Shown here piece by piece: positions 24,998-38,800 of a stretch of 64,000 nt of DNA (positions are counted from its first letter, which is position 1; every line of letters begins with the position of its first letter). The stretch covers positions 930,001 to 994,000 of the forward strand of contig JAJFZO010000087.1 of NCBI GenBank assembly GCA_021397835.1. Direction: 5' to 3'. This DNA comes from Moringa oleifera. Taxonomy: Eukaryota > Streptophyta > Magnoliopsida > Brassicales > Moringaceae. The notes beneath the pieces were generated by a model, which was not told the origin of the DNA, made no database searches, and saw only the letters and a program-made list of their open reading frames with translations. The position numbers and the translations under genes were made by a program.

Positions 24998-27192
24998 AGG
25001 GGTGATAAGAAGAATCACTCAAACACTGTATATTCCTCTCATTTGGGAAGCTTATTTGTATTATGTTTGTATATGCCTTTTTTCTTATCTTCAATTACTT
25101 GGGTTAGCGTAACTAAAAAGTCATTGGATTCTTTTTGAGCTGAAGGTCACATTTTGTGCTCTGTTTAGTGCATACGTATAATAAATAACATAGTAAGTAA
25201 CATTTGCTTTATATTTTTGATCCACTTAATGTTGATATTATCCAATTGGACTTTTGATGCTATTCTTGCATTTTTATTGAAGCTTTGTGTGCAAAGCTAT
25301 GTGACTGGTGTTGCATGCTTCTCTAGATTTTAGGTTACCTTGAGGTGACGTTATCTCCAAATGCACTTTGAACTTGGAGTTTTATTTCTGAAGTTTGAGA
25401 TAACTCTAAGATGAGTTACCTGTTAACGGTTGTAGATGATCATGTTAAGAAAACATATTGTTGTGAGCATTTTCTGGGTGGTCATTGTTCATGACTGGTT
25501 GATGTCAAGAGAATTGCTTCTGCTTGGTTGTTTAGTGTTTTGAAATTCGATTTCTGGTGGTGTGATCTGTTTTTGATATATTTGTCTCGATGGTTGGTCA
25601 AAGAATCAAAAGGTGTAAATGCAGTGGCATTAGGCTGGTTTATGTAAGAGGCATATTCTGAATTTGCAGATGAAGATCAGTATGTTAGGGGGAATCAGAA
25701 GATGATAATTGGAGAGTTGTTCTTTGATTCTGGTTAATTCTGCTAGATTGAAATAATGTCTGCATAGATATTATGTACCAGAGGAACATTTATAACGGCA
25801 AATGAAATGACTGGGCAGCCATGTATTCTGTGAGGAGTTTAAAGGTTTTGCTAACTCTGGACCAAGATGAGTTGTAGTGAATTCTTAGGAGCAATTTAGA
25901 ATTTAATACGTCCAAATAAATTCTGGAGAAAAATTGTACGGGAATCATATAAATCGTTATTCTTCCCTTTCTGATGAAGCTATTTTATATTTTTCATTTT
26001 AAGTATGGCCACAGTTCTTTGTGGAAATAAGGAACAGTACATGCTACATGTAGTGAAAGGCCTTATGAAAAGATTAGCATATAGACTTTTATTTGTTATC
26101 TCCTCCTTTGCTGAGGGTTGGTATCGCCCTTTGAGGCCATTTGATGCTGTAGCTGTTGGGAAGTGGGCACTTGTGAGGGTGATGTGTCGGGGTTCTAGGA
26201 TACTAAACCCTCTCTTGTTTCTGTTGGGAAGTAGGCTCTCTGGGAACCGACTTCACCCTCTCTTGTTTCTGTTTAATTGTCCCAGAGAGCCAGAAATCCT
26301 TCTTTCTTACTAATCAGGATTTTTTATTGATCTGATTTCTGTTGATTTTTTTGAAAAGAAAAAGTAAAAGAACTTTTTTATAATTTACTGGGTCTCCGCC
26401 CCCTCTCTTCGGAAATGCATAATCTTCCTTCTCCAATCCAGGACCTGTCTTGGATGTTGCTCCTCTCTTGCATGTTGCATCTTTCCCAAGAAGAGGCATG
26501 AGCTCCTAAAGTGAAGCTCTGGTGCATAGTAATCATCAGTTGATGCTCAGTTAATGAACTAAGGCCTGCCTTGGTAAATTTTATCTTGGGTGCTATTAAG
26601 GCTACTAATTTTGAAAGATTCAGAATGGCTTCAGGTTGTTAGCCAAAACTCTGCCTGACCACCTCAAAGGTGGGCCTCCACAGTGAAGAGTATCTTTAGT
26701 TAAAAAGAGTAAAATCTTATCATAAGATTTGAGGAAAATCACAAACTAAATGATAAAGAACTGGCTCTTCTATTGTTGTTGGCTAAGCTGCCCATCAGCT
26801 TTTTCCCAAATATAGTAGCCAGTGAAAACAAACTTCTGAGACTCAAGACTCAGAAAACTTTGTCAAATCAATTGGGTTTCATGTCATGCAAAGCTTATCA
26901 TATTCCCCTACTTGGTAATACTTTTCAGTTCTAAAATTCTCCACCACCTCACATGCCATGTCATGGGATAGCATCCAACCTAACCAATCACAGCAATCCT
27001 CACCAGATAACTCTGTTTCCATTCCCATTCTCTTAGCCATCCATTATCTCATCACAAACCATCAACGAATCCGAACCACACAAAACAGCCTCACACTGCA
27101 ACTCTCTCTTAAAAACCCAACCTTCCTCTCTTTCTCTCCTGATTTCCGCAGCTGCCTAAGACTAAGAAAGCTTGAAACCAAAGCTCTCATCA
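24998..27192. other. Intergenic DNA between the DNL zinc-finger gene and plastocyanin
   Basis: The first few hundred bases include the 3' UTR of the DNL-type gene. The rest has moderate composition and no convincing frame. A short direct repeat, CCCTCTCTTGTTTCTGTT, occurs twice between about 26205 and 26275. The last 250 bases form the plastocyanin promoter, described separately. Confidence 0.5.
26960..27192 (+). promoter_or_regulatory. Plastocyanin upstream region with CCAAT and GATAA (I-box-like) motifs
   Basis: Ahead of the plastocyanin ATG there is CCAATCAC near 26983, AGATAACT near 27005 and TTATCTCATC near 27044 (the complementary GATAA core). GATAA-type I-boxes and CCAAT boxes are typical of light-regulated photosynthesis genes. 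A CT-rich stretch at about 27100-27140 looks like a leader. The transcription start is not directly visible, so this is a motif-level call. Confidence 0.4.
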
Positions 27193-27693
27193 ATGGCGAC
27201 AGTCACTTCCGCAGCTGTTACCATCCCATCTTTCACTGGCCTCAAAGCTGGTGCAACCGCTGCCAAAGTCAGCGCCACCGCCAAGGTCTCACCCGCAGCC
27301 CCTAGGTTCGCTGTCAAAGCCTCCCTCAAAGACGTTGGTGTTGCTGTTGCAGCCACAGCTGCTAGTGCAATGCTCGCCAGCAACGCCATGGCCATCGAGG
27401 TCTTGCTTGGTGCCGATGACGGTCAGTTGGCTTTCGTGCCGAACAGCTTCAGCGTGAGCAAAGGAGAGAAGATTGTGTTTAAGAACAATGCTGGGTTTCC
27501 GCACAACGTTGTCTTCGACGAGGACGAGATCCCCAGCGGAGTCGACGCCTCGACGATCTCCATGCCCGAAGAGGAGCTCCTCAACGCCGCCGGAGAGACC
27601 TACAGTGTTACCTTGACTGAACCAGGGGAGTACAGCTTCTACTGCTCCCCTCACCAGGGAGCTGGCATGGTCGGAAAAGTTACGGTTTCCTAA
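27193..27693 (+). CDS. PETE: Plastocyanin, chloroplast precursor
   Basis: A single exon of 166 codons. The protein is the copper carrier between cytochrome b6f and photosystem I in the thylakoid lumen. It has a bipartite presequence: a stromal transit part ([16 protein letters not shown] onward) followed by a hydrophobic, alanine-rich lumen-targeting segment ending ASNAMA. Cleavage after Ala67 leaves a 99-residue mature protein starting [10 protein letters not shown], the standard length. All four copper ligands are present: mature His37 ([10 protein letters not shown]), Cys84, His87 and Met92 ([12 protein letters not shown]). The acidic patches used for cytochrome f docking (DEDE and PEEE) are intact. 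The ATG at 27193 begins the usual MATVTSAAV; an upstream in-frame TTG is not a plausible start. Confidence 0.97.
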   Translation: MATVTSAAVTIPSFTGLKAGATAAKVSATAKVSPAAPRFAVKASLKDVGVAVAATAASAMLASNAMAIEVLLGADDGQLAFVPNSFSVSKGEKIVFKNNAGFPHNVVFDEDEIPSGVDASTISMPEEELLNAAGETYSVTLTEPGEYSFYCSPHQGAGMVGKVTVS

Positions 27694-28212
27694 ACTATTT
27701 ACAGGCTTCTGTAACATTTCTCTTATTTTGATTCGGCTTTTTGAGTTTATATAAGTAATTACTATATGGGGACAGGAGAATGTATGAGATAAGCACAACC
27801 AATGTCCCGTCTGTTTTTCCAATTAAGATTCTGTAGGTCTGAATTTGAGCATTTGTGTACATTTCAGTTTCTTCTCTAAGAAATTCTGAATCTTGCCAAC
27901 TTCTATGTCCAAAGTCAATAAATATAAAGCTATCTTCTCCTTTTAAGAGATAGGCTTAGATAATTAAAAAACCATCATATAACCGAGGCTTTCTGAACAA
28001 TTGACAAGAGTAAATAACATGCAGCCATTGATACATAATTTACAGAGCACAATCGGAAGCAGATTGCATTCATGGGTATAAGATAACAACAAGCTCTCAA
28101 TCCTCACAAATTCCTTCTATATATATTTTGCTCATCAAAGCGGAAAACTATATATTTTCTTTTGGTATTAAGGCAAACCAGATGATACAGAAAATAAGAG
28201 ATGCTTTGGAGC
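27694..28212. other. Convergent 3' region between plastocyanin and PLD delta
   Basis: The two genes converge here, so this holds both 3' UTRs. No frame or repeat of note was seen. Confidence 0.55.
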
Positions 28213-31200
28213 CTATGTTGTGAGGGCATCAGGCAGGGTTGTACGGGCTCCGAGCACCTTACCTCCAACATCAGGGAAAGTTTCGAATCCAGGAATGGCA
28301 CTCACTTTGCCATTGCTATCTACGGCAAGAGGGTATCTGAGAAGATGTCCCTGCAATGGATTGAAATTGCTGGCTGTGAATTTTTTCCAGTTATCTTCGG
28401 CAATTTTATTCACACTCTTCACACATTCCAGACTTTCAGGCTTCTTGAACAAACGATTTACCATTCCCAAGTGTTCTGCCCACAGTGACATTCTATACCC
28501 ATAAACCTGCGTATGCATGAAGTGACCTCATCAGATTACTTTCTGAAAGACAAATCCAGTAAGACATAAACATTGGAGCAGGGGGCAAGTTTGCCACAAT
28601 TCTTTCACTAATTCATGGTTAATCCAACCAGGTTTCACAACTGGTTTGTACGCCTTTGAAGCGTGCAATAACAGACTGTACTATGAGATAATCAGTGGTG
28701 AAAATTCGAACCTGGCCACGTGGATGTTTATTTGACTGACCCCAGGTGTAGTGTGGTTGATAGGCACCCATGGCAATCTCAGTGTCTCGCGAACCAGCCA
28801 TAGATCTCTGGTTTATATTGGCCGATCCCAATATTACATATTCATCATCAACTATCATTCCCTTGGCATGTACATAAATCATAAACCGTTGAAATTTTTG
28901 CGAAGCAGTAACCTGGAAGTAGATCATGGAAGACATTACTTTTCACATTTCCAGCAACACATGAAACAATATAATATTCTGAATCCAGACAGAGCTCCAC
29001 CAAAATTATAATGGATGGTGGTAACTACTAACTTCTTTTGCTCCAACTTAACAAAAGTAAGCAATTTAAGCTAAATTGGCAAAATACTCTCAAGTAATGG
29101 ATTAGATGGATTAAAATAAAATAGTGGAAAGGTAGATTCATAAGTATGATTACCACGTCCCCACTAGTAAGTGATTTATTTGTAGATTGCATTTCATCAG
29201 GAAGTTCCTCACGATTACCAAGGCAGTAAAAATTCAGATAGTCTTGCGGATGTGCATCCTCAAGATGCATAGTTTCCAACTCTTGTGCTATGATTTCGTA
29301 CATCATTTGCATTGTTTGTCCCTGGAAAAGCAAAATATGTCCAAAGTTCAGAGATACTGTGTTAAACATCATTCATCTGGATTGAAGAATTCTATCCTAC
29401 AGATTAGATGAGCCAATATTTTCTGCCATGAAAGTAAAACAGCCAGTTAAAAAGAAGAATCCAAGTAAACAGAGGAATAGTGAATCTTCCTCAGTGCACT
29501 TAGGAGGGACAGACAGAACCAAGCAAAACTTCAAATAGAAATTTTCGGAATGCTAAATGGAAAAATGTCAAGAATATTGTCTTAAGAGTACCTGCCAGAA
29601 GAGAATTTCTTGCACAGAGGCAGAAGAAGGGACACCCTCAGGCCACATTGGGATTACAACATAAACTGCAAATCTCTCTTTTGCTCTTATCTTACTAGCA
29701 ATCTTCAACGCCAATTCCATAGGAATTAGATTATCAGCACCTGGTCAAGCCAAGATCTATAGTAAGCAAAAGGGTGCCGAAAAGAATACTAGGCAGCTGT
29801 GTCAACCAACTACTCAATAATAACAGCTTTTACGTATCCCTTTGCGCATCTAGTGAATCTAAACATAATTCTCGCACTTAATGAATAAACTACATGATAT
29901 AATGGAGTAAGAGTGTGATGTAATATTTCAGGAAGTAAAATGTGCAATCAAAGTATCGAATGAGATTCTCTTGGTACAACGATCACGAGTGCTCATTTCC
30001 AATTGAGTTGGAACTGTTCCATCATGCAAATCATCCAGTGAACATGTTATACAAAAAGTAACATGAATATTTGTAAAAACCTGCTTCCTTGTAGGCTGGC
30101 CATGCATAGGATGATCCAAGGAAATACTGGTTCTCAATATAAATGAAGTGTTGGGCAGATCTAATTGCCTGGATGTATGCTGTTTGAATGCTCTTATCTA
30201 TCACCAGATTCTTGGCACAAACAAGATTCTGCAATAAGAGAGCAAATATCAGAGAAGATGTTCTTCATAATGGCTTGAATAACAATAATACAAAATGTAA
30301 ATAGGCTGCACAGCTACTACTATTGAATAAATAGATTTTGTAATGTGCATATAGGGGGCAAAGAGAGGGGCGGGCAGTGACCTGTGCTTCGGCTTTATAA
30401 ACATCTTTAGGAAATCCTTTCAAAGATCCTGAGTCTATAGATCGAAAAACCTGTGAATTATAAGAACACAAAAATATTAGATGATGCTTTAGATCAAACC
30501 AAAATTCTTTCCTCCAAGAAAACATCTAATAATTTACCTGAACATGCCAGTTTTCAGGATCTTCTTCCTTGGAAACCCATAATGCAGGATCATCATGTGG
30601 AATAGATGAGGAAGGACTGAGTATCCATGAGATGCGTTCTAACTTTATCAAAGCATCATCATGCCAATGAGTTACCCTTTTAAACTTCCTTCCAAGCTCT
30701 GACCATCTTGTGGCTTTCTTCCAGCGCTGCTCAAAGTTAGTAAGAATATCATATGCAGCAGGTCCTTCAATCTTGCAATGCAGATCATGCCAGGGTTGTC
30801 TTGGACCCTTCATTCCTGCCTATCAATGAAAAACAAGAAGATGAGCTCCATTAGTAAGAGCATTGGTCTGAGCAAGCATCATCAAGTTAACAGGTTATTT
30901 CATGTGTTCGGCCATAGTACTTAGCAGAAGCCACTGTCATCCACAGTTTTACACGTTGCAGGCTCAGAAACAGCACTAACTCCAATGTTTCGCATGTTAC
31001 AAATTCCTCATTCTCAGTATCAATGAAATAGACAGCAAGTGCATGATCCACCGCTATAGAAAAGGAGAAATACAGTATGCTTAACTAAAGTCCTGAGTGG
31101 AAGCTCGTTTTTCATTTATCTCAGACAATCACCATGGAACTTTTAGCAGATTGAAAGAACAATTAAGAACAGAAAATCCTGGGGAAAGGTATACTTACAG

Positions 31201-32922
31201 AAAATGTTGGATTGTGGTAATCATCTTTAAATACAGTGTCCAGATCATGAAATAGTCGATGTGCAGGTGTATCATAACGTCCATCACAAAGGTCTAGACC
31301 TCCTATAAAAGCAGAAACCTTCCGGTTGTTCCCTGATGCTTGTGTATCCACAAGTATGCATTTCTGATGATGAGTAAAGAGGGTTCCAACAACCTGAAGC
31401 AGACACCACAAGAAAAGATGGTCAGCAAGTACTGATTTTCCTGGTGAGTTTGTTTCTTTTTCTTCCAACAAAAAAGTCAGCTATTTTATCAGTTCATATA
31501 AAAATAAAAATCGGATAAATTCCAGTAAATTAGAAAAAGAATCAACTGTGAGCAACAATAACTGGACCGTAGCATAAAGCATGCCTGTTGCTTGAAAATG
31601 CTAAGCTTACTGCTGGCATATCGTGGTGACAGCACACATGAAACAGAAGAGTGCTTGAAAAACTTCCTGGTTTCTTCATCATGAGTTTGCATCACTCCAG
31701 TCTGCATTAAAAGGCCTTTTGTGTCAAAAGCAGAGAACAGAATATCTTATGCCAGTGATTAGTAATTATCACTGTGAGATCCCTTTACTTTTGCCAGAAT
31801 AAGAACACAAGTAGAAGCTAACTATGCAGCAATTCAATTTTAGCAAGTGAAATGGCAAGTGAACAATGAGAAGCTTAATTATAACATTACTAGAACAGAA
31901 CCAAAGACAATTCTTAAGCATACAGTAGTAGAATTTCCTTCTCAAAAATTATAAGGAAACAGTTACAGAGGAAATCACACAGATAAAAACAAAAAGGAAA
32001 AGTGTACCGTGTTTATGAAGAATTTACTATGCGAAGTCTTGTCATCCCAGACCAACAACAAGACCCTGACGCCTTCTTGGGACTTGTACTTGAGCAAGTC
32101 CCCAAGAGTCAAGTCCCCGCCACTGGGCAACGGTCTCGTGGGCTCTCTCACCAGCTTCACCTTGTGAAAAATCGACCAGCCCACAATGTACACAAGGTGG
32201 TGTGCCTCTAGAATGGCGTGGCATATATCCTCCCAGCACTTCTCGTGCGTGAACACTTTCCCACCCTCCAGTTCGATCTCCGGCAACATCGCTTCCGGCA
32301 CGTGCGCGTCCTGGTACAGCGTCACGGCGCCCCCGTGCCTCAGCGGGAAATACGAGTTGGCGACACCGTACTGCACCGGATTCGCTGCAATGCCGTGCCA
32401 GTAGAGAGGATTATCCTCGCAAGGGGTGAATTTCATCTCCATACGCACAGCGGATTCCGGTTTGTGGGGTTTTCCACAGGAACCGATTATAGGAAACCAA
32501 TCAGCGATGGTCTCTCCAGATTTGATCTTGGCGCAAGGAACAGTTGCTATGCCGATCAGTTCAGCTCCGAAGACGTCATTGTCCTTGATGTGGAACTCGA
32601 TGTGGGCTACGGGGTGAGCCAGAGGGATTTTGAAGTGCTCGTTCCAGATAGGGGATTGACAGTTGGAGATCACGCGTGTCCGAGCCACCGTAGCTCCTCC
32701 AAGGCAGACCGTGACATAGGGATCACTAGTGATGATATTATGGTGTCCATGGCGCTTCTTTTTCCTCCTCGTGAACGGCTTGGGGCACGTGTCGAATGCA
32801 GTGAAGCAACGGCGTATACGCTCACTAACCAAATCCATGTTCGGCAAGTACCGAGCTTCGATGATCGTAAGGTCAAGATCACCGTGAAGATACACTACAG
32901 GGTCAGGGTTATCCCCCGCCAT
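28213..32922 (-). CDS. PLDDELTA: Phospholipase D delta
   Basis: Ten exons on the minus strand: 32922-32008, 31701-31585, 31393-31199, 30819-30538, 30450-30382, 30228-30081, 29740-29592, 29321-29154, 28912-28712 and 28506-28213, giving 845 residues. The enzyme hydrolyses phospholipids to phosphatidic acid; PLD delta is plasma-membrane and microtubule associated and acts in stress signalling. An N-terminal C2 domain ([25 protein letters not shown]) carries Ca2+/lipid-binding loops. Both HKD motifs are intact: His353, Lys355 and Asp360 in [10 protein letters not shown], and His696, Lys698 and Asp703 in [10 protein letters not shown]. Other delta-type signatures are [34 protein letters not shown] and the C-terminus TLPDALTT. 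The start at 32922 (MAGDNPDP) was preferred to longer in-frame options because C2-PLDs begin close to the C2 domain. Intron 2 has a GC donor (31584-31583). Confidence 0.96.
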
Positions 32923-34695
32923 TGATAGAAAGCCAAAAAGAAAAAAATAAGAAACAAAGACAAGAACCCGCTGGAATCGGTACAGAATCACCACGACGTT
33001 GTCCGTGTTGAATAAACGGGATCAAGAACAATGACGGTCTTTATCGTCGGCTATACCACCGGAAAAACCATATGCTTACGTGAACAGAAGGTCTTCTGGT
33101 TTCTCCGACGAAGCCAACGGCGAAAACCGAAGGCAGCGAGGAGCAGAAACACAAAATGTGCTGGAAACAAAACCGGTAAAAATAACCCTTCCTTCCTCCC
33201 CAGTTGGTTTTTCTTTAAACGGACACGTGCCCGGATTTTGCCACGCCGTTCTCCTGAAAACGGCGTCGTGCTCACCAACCTTTTTCCTCACTTTGTAATA
33301 GAATCTGAGATCTAACCGTCTGTTTAAAAGATCGTGCCACTATTGTGGGACCATGTGGCACGCAAAATGTAACGGTAGCTTCTCTGATGGGGGAAATGTC
33401 TTTTAAGAATGCAAACTTTTATGATTTGCAGGAAAGGTTGAAATCAGATTTTTTTTTTCTTTCTTTAAGGAAATTAATTAAAGGTATTTTTTGAGAAGAT
33501 TCCGGAAAATATACTTTTATAGAGAAGCAAGGCATCAAAGACCGGCGCAGAGTGTGGGCGCGTGGGCCGTTGCAGAGATAGGAAGAATGATTGGAGATGT
33601 AAATTTGTCGGCACAGTTGTCAACCACGTGAGATCTGGTCTCGTTGATTCTCTGATAAAACCACTTAAACGTTAAAAGTGGGAAGTTAATGTTTGATTTT
33701 TGAGTTAAAGATGGAAAGTTGACGGCAGCGACGGAAGGATTAGCAGTTGAATTTAAGTTGCAGCAGTTATCCTCTGGTTCAGGCCCCAGGCAGTGTTGGT
33801 TGTTTTATTTCTTCGGTTTTATGGTTGTACCACCAATTTCCGTTTTCCTGTTCTTTCAGTTTTGACCAATTTCTGTTTTACTGTTCTTTCAGTTTTGATT
33901 TCTTGTTTTGCCTCTATTGTGTATTAAGAGACTGATTTTACTTAAAATTGCAATCGAGATGGGATAGTCTATTTCTTTTTCTTGTAATTGGAACCCAAGA
34001 ATACTATGGAAATTCCCATTTGCAGAATCCTGAGATGAAGCCCAGATGGTATATTTTCCTTCTTGTTTGATGAGGGCCATCTTTTATATTTTTTCTCAGT
34101 TCAAAGGGTTAACAAGGTGGCAAAGGATGTAGAAAGATCAGCTGCAAATTCTGAAAGCTCAAATGGCCTGAGCATTTGGATAAGGTAGAGAAGAGAGCAG
34201 ATACAGGTACTGCAATTTTCCAATGGCTAAGGAAAACCAGAAAAGATAATAAGCAAAAAGAAGCTTTTCCAGTGAAAGCCAAAGAGACTCCATCACAATA
34301 GATGTTTTTTAGTGCTTTGTCCCCGCTTGGCGTGATACATACAGACCTGGAAGCTAAACCCTATGCTCAGGGACTCACACTATTCAAACTATAAAGCATT
34401 GTCAAGGGATTTTCAAAACTTACAGTATTACAAGACACGGTCTCACGTCCGCTGTGTCATCACAACTGAAGTCAACTTCAATGAAAATGAAGTCCTACCA
34501 GCAGCACAGCAGGAGAAACCAGCATACTGACGGCGATATACTGATTGATAACTTTCAACTAATAATGAGTCCCAGATGATGACTGTCGTGTATAACCATT
34601 TTAATATTCAAGATTTCCTGCTTCCCGAACTCGAAGGTCTATCCAATTAATATGTATACTAGAGAGAAGCATGAAGGGAATCACCGCTGTGAAAT
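32923..34695. other. Intergenic DNA between the PLD delta start and the MFS transporter end
   Basis: Bases 32923 to about 33400 should hold the PLD delta 5' UTR and promoter. CACGTG-type cores occur near 33223 and 33625. The remaining sequence to 34695 is of moderate composition, with T-rich tracts near 33450 and 33800-33900, and should include the 3' UTR of the minus-strand transporter. No further gene is supported. Confidence 0.5.
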
Positions 34696-35793
34696 CTATG
34701 CCTCCATGCAGCTGCAAGTGCTGACTCCTTGATTTGAAATCGGAGGAGCCACCCTTATCATGACACTCTGTAGAAAGGCTATCACCTATATAAAAGTTTT
34801 GTCTTTAGTAATAGAGTCCATAAGCCAAAGAAGACAAGTTAACAAGTTCAAATGGAAGTACAGGTACTATATCTGTAAATGCACACACAGAAACACACAA
34901 AGGAAGCCATTCTTTCTCATCATAATGTACATATTCTTACCATCGCAAACCCAATGCACATGATACTGAAACCAGGGAAATAGAAAGGTGCTCTTTCAGA
35001 CAGGAACAAAGCTGGAAAAAAAATTCAATGTTGTTAGTCTTGAATTAACATATGGCTCCTAGAATACACTAAATTACAAGTCCACTCACCTGTTAAAGGG
35101 GAGAAAGCCAAGGGAGAAACAACATTGGCAAAGGAACATATTCCTGAAATGAACCCTTGAGCCTTTCCCTAAAATTTCATGAGGGGGGGGGGGAGAGAGA
35201 GAGAGAGATTACTCAGTCTGATGAAAGTAAACTCTTCAGCAATCTGTAATAAAGGTTCGGAAACAATACACATACTTCTCCCTGGAAAGTTTCTTTTTTC
35301 TCATAATTTTTATTTACTGTCCCTTATTAAAAAAGTAATATATTATTTCATACATTCTGTTGAAAATCCAGCTTCCATGGAAATATTATCAGTATATACT
35401 GCAGTGTCAAACCAGATTGAGTGATCAAAATGCCATTTTAATCCAGCCATGAAGAGTTAAAGCTGAAGATACGTTCTTTCAGAAATTAATAAGCCGATCC
35501 AGACATACTGTCAAATTGAAGTTCATCAACCAAAAGAGACCTACCTGATCAAATGGCCCAACCTGTTTGGATACAATGCTCCGAATCTGAAGATATTTAG
35601 AAAGGAACAAAAGAAAAAAGTAGTCAAAAAACCAGTTCTCAGACCAATATTAAAGACTCCGCAAAAATAAAGCAAGTAACTTACACATGGCTGTGAGACT
35701 ACGAACAAAATTGAGAACATTGCAGCCACATAAGGAACCTGCCACCTCTCAAGATGTTAGCCAAACTAGGATCACAAAAATTAATCAAAACAT

Positions 35794-35837
<44 letters not shown>

Positions 35838-38800
35838 GTAAAACTAAGGAAACAGAACCATCTGGAAATAAAAGAAAATTTTTGCTTGGCTAGTTTAGTC
35901 GTGATGAAGTACCCAGGAGGCCCACGCAATGCTGTAGAGAAACATCTGCACATTGAAGCCCATAATATATGACATGTTAAAGTTAGGTGTATATGTTATA
36001 AAGGCCTTGAGCATTAAACAGGAGGAAAAAAAAAATACATATACATATGCTAGGATAACATTTCTTTCATGTGGAAAGGAACCAATGCAACTGCAATGGA
36101 CCCAGATTGATGAGGCGAAATCATGGAGAGTGCATATAAAATCACAGTCAGAGCATGCTGCTTACATGTGCACAGCTAAAGAAGAGTCCTATTGAAAGAA
36201 GTCTCTCCTCTCCTAAAGCAGGAGCCAATAAGGGCATGAAAAGCAGCTGCACGATTGCATCACATTACATATCAAAGGAGGATACATTGTAGAAAAAAAG
36301 ATGCCAATTTGGTGAAAGAAATGACAGCAGGGATACAACTGACAAACAAAGAAAAGAGTCAAAGAACTACCTGAGAAATGGTCCCTGCAATCCCAGAGAT
36401 TACCATTAAATCAGCAAACTGATCCTTGTCAAAGTGAAACTTGGCCTTTAAGTAGTACTGCAAGAAACAATATATCCAACTGATTTATCTTTCTTTAAGC
36501 TGTTGTACATTTGACCTAACAAATCAGCTAAGTTCCATTTTCTTTTCCTTCTCTCTGTGAGAAATGAAAAACCCTTAAAACTAACCTATACTGATAAGGC
36601 TTAGAAAATGAAATGATTGGAACAGCATATTATCTACCTAGCCACTAAATTAATTAGCAGTTAGTAACCAAATAAGTTCAGTTTGTCTGCAAATGGAATA
36701 CTAGGGGGCATTCTAAGAGAGGAATGGGTTACATTTAGAATCAAATAAATTTTATTCAGTCGTACATTTTTCTTCCTACCCAATTGCATTATGCAAGCAT
36801 TTGAAGAGAAAACTAAACAACGTTGGGCGAATCTTATTATAATTTGTTTGAATATATGTCTTGAATGTCCAGCAGACATAGCATATCAGTGTAAGAATTT
36901 AAGTATGCTCCAGTACCAGCAGCATGTATATCGTGTTTCCACATCAAAGTAGCATATTCTTCCAAAACAAGTACAAACCTTAATCATTAACTCAGCAGTT
37001 CACTATTTCTGTAGCAGGTGGTTCTTTAATATGCATCTACTTTGATCATAAGAAAACCAATTGTTTGCAAATTTTAGGCAATTGTCTAATATAAATTTGC
37101 CTATATGAATTCTAGGATATTAATTAATCATGTATGAATCACCAAGATAACTTCAATTCAATATACAACCAAGCCTGCTTGCATGGCTATTATATATGCA
37201 TGCCTAAGAAAAGTGTATAACTGATAGTTTTATTCCAAACTTTAAAAGAACATGAGCATCAAATTGAATAGGTACCATCAATGAGGCATGGAGGCCAACA
37301 TCCGCCAGGTTGCTGAAAAATGAAACAATTGCTGCTTGCAAAAACGTCAAGCTGCAAATTGAGTCCGCATGATTATTATTTCAGGTGATAAACATTAAGT
37401 GGTCATGGAAATTACAACGGATCACATTTGCACAGAATAAGAGCTCAATATTCTGTTCTTTTACTTCTATAAAGTTAATTCGCTCTATTTTCCTTTTTTT
37501 TTTTTTTTTCCTTCCATTCTAGGTAGAAAACGATAGTTTTAATTTGACATTACAAGAGAAAGGGAAGCAAAATTTTACAGACCTGCTCTGCAACAAGGAA
37601 ACCATATCATCAATAGAAGGCATTTTCCTGAAAATCTGCATCTTCTTAGTGGAGCCTTCAATTGGCAAAGTAACATCAACTTCTCCCTTTGAGATAATCG
37701 GAGTGGAGAGATTATCGTGTACCATGGAATCTGGAAGGAAAACTCTCATGTACACGGCTGATACAATCGCCACTGACGCGGAAACCTGATAACATTTCCT
37801 TCTTAGAGAAACGAACGCTATAAATCCAAAGAATCTATTCACCTATGAGATGAAGAGAGGAAGAGAGAAAGACCTGGAAAGTAGAGGCAGTGGAGAGGAA
37901 ACGAGTAAAGAGAGTGCCGCAGACGAAGGCACATGATCCGATCCCTGATAATATCCCAAACGCGGATGCTCGTCGCCCCTCGGAAACATTGTCAGCCTAG
38001 AATTCCACACAACAAATCACACACTGACACACATACACAGACAACACAACCAGATACTCTGCAAAGAACCAGAGCTTGGAGGGAAAGAGAACAGACTCTA
38101 GCCTTAACTCTCTCTCTCTCTCCCCCCCACCAACCTGAAAATGGTTAATATGGGCTTTCATTTGGGCCTTCAATAGAGTAAGCCCACTAGACAGAAAAGC
38201 ACAATATGTGAGCCCAGATAAAAAAATAATCAAAATTAATGTTTTTCAAATCAAATTTATTATGTACCGCAAAAAAAAGATATTTAAAGTCAGGGGAATT
38301 AAAGATTCAATCGAGATGATATAATTAAAAATCATAATATTTTATGTATATTATTAAAATAAATAATTTGAAATTATTATTATTATTTAAAATAATAATA
38401 TGATACTATAAATAAAATTATTTTTATTTTTTATTTTTAAAAATTAATGTTCTAATAAAATAAAAATAAATTGTAACAAAACCATATCGCTCTAATAATA
38501 AAAATAAATCAAACAAATTCTAAATGAATTGGATAGATTAAAAATTTGATTTACGATTCAATTGGTCAAATCAATTTATTAGATCCAATTTTAAAAATAT
38601 TGATTAAAATAAATAATAAATTAAAATAACATTGACCATACTAAAATGAAGCAAATTACATTCAATTACCTTATTCGTCTTCATTTAAAACTGTAAAAAT
38701 GTTATTCTACAAGGAGACAAAAGTAATTTGCATTTTAAGATCAAATTAAACTTTTGTCACATTGCAATTAATGTTTGATAATTATTTTTTAAAAAATTAA

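Noticed and set aside
26005..26313. 102-codon plus-strand frame downstream of the DNL-type gene
   Set aside because: There is no family match and it contains an internal short repeat. It is most likely non-coding 3' or intergenic DNA.
22966..26400. Similar 65-base AT-rich segments near 22966 and 26317 (both contain TTGATCTGATTT)
   Set aside because: The similarity is modest, low-complexity, and without clear boundaries, so I do not call a repeat.
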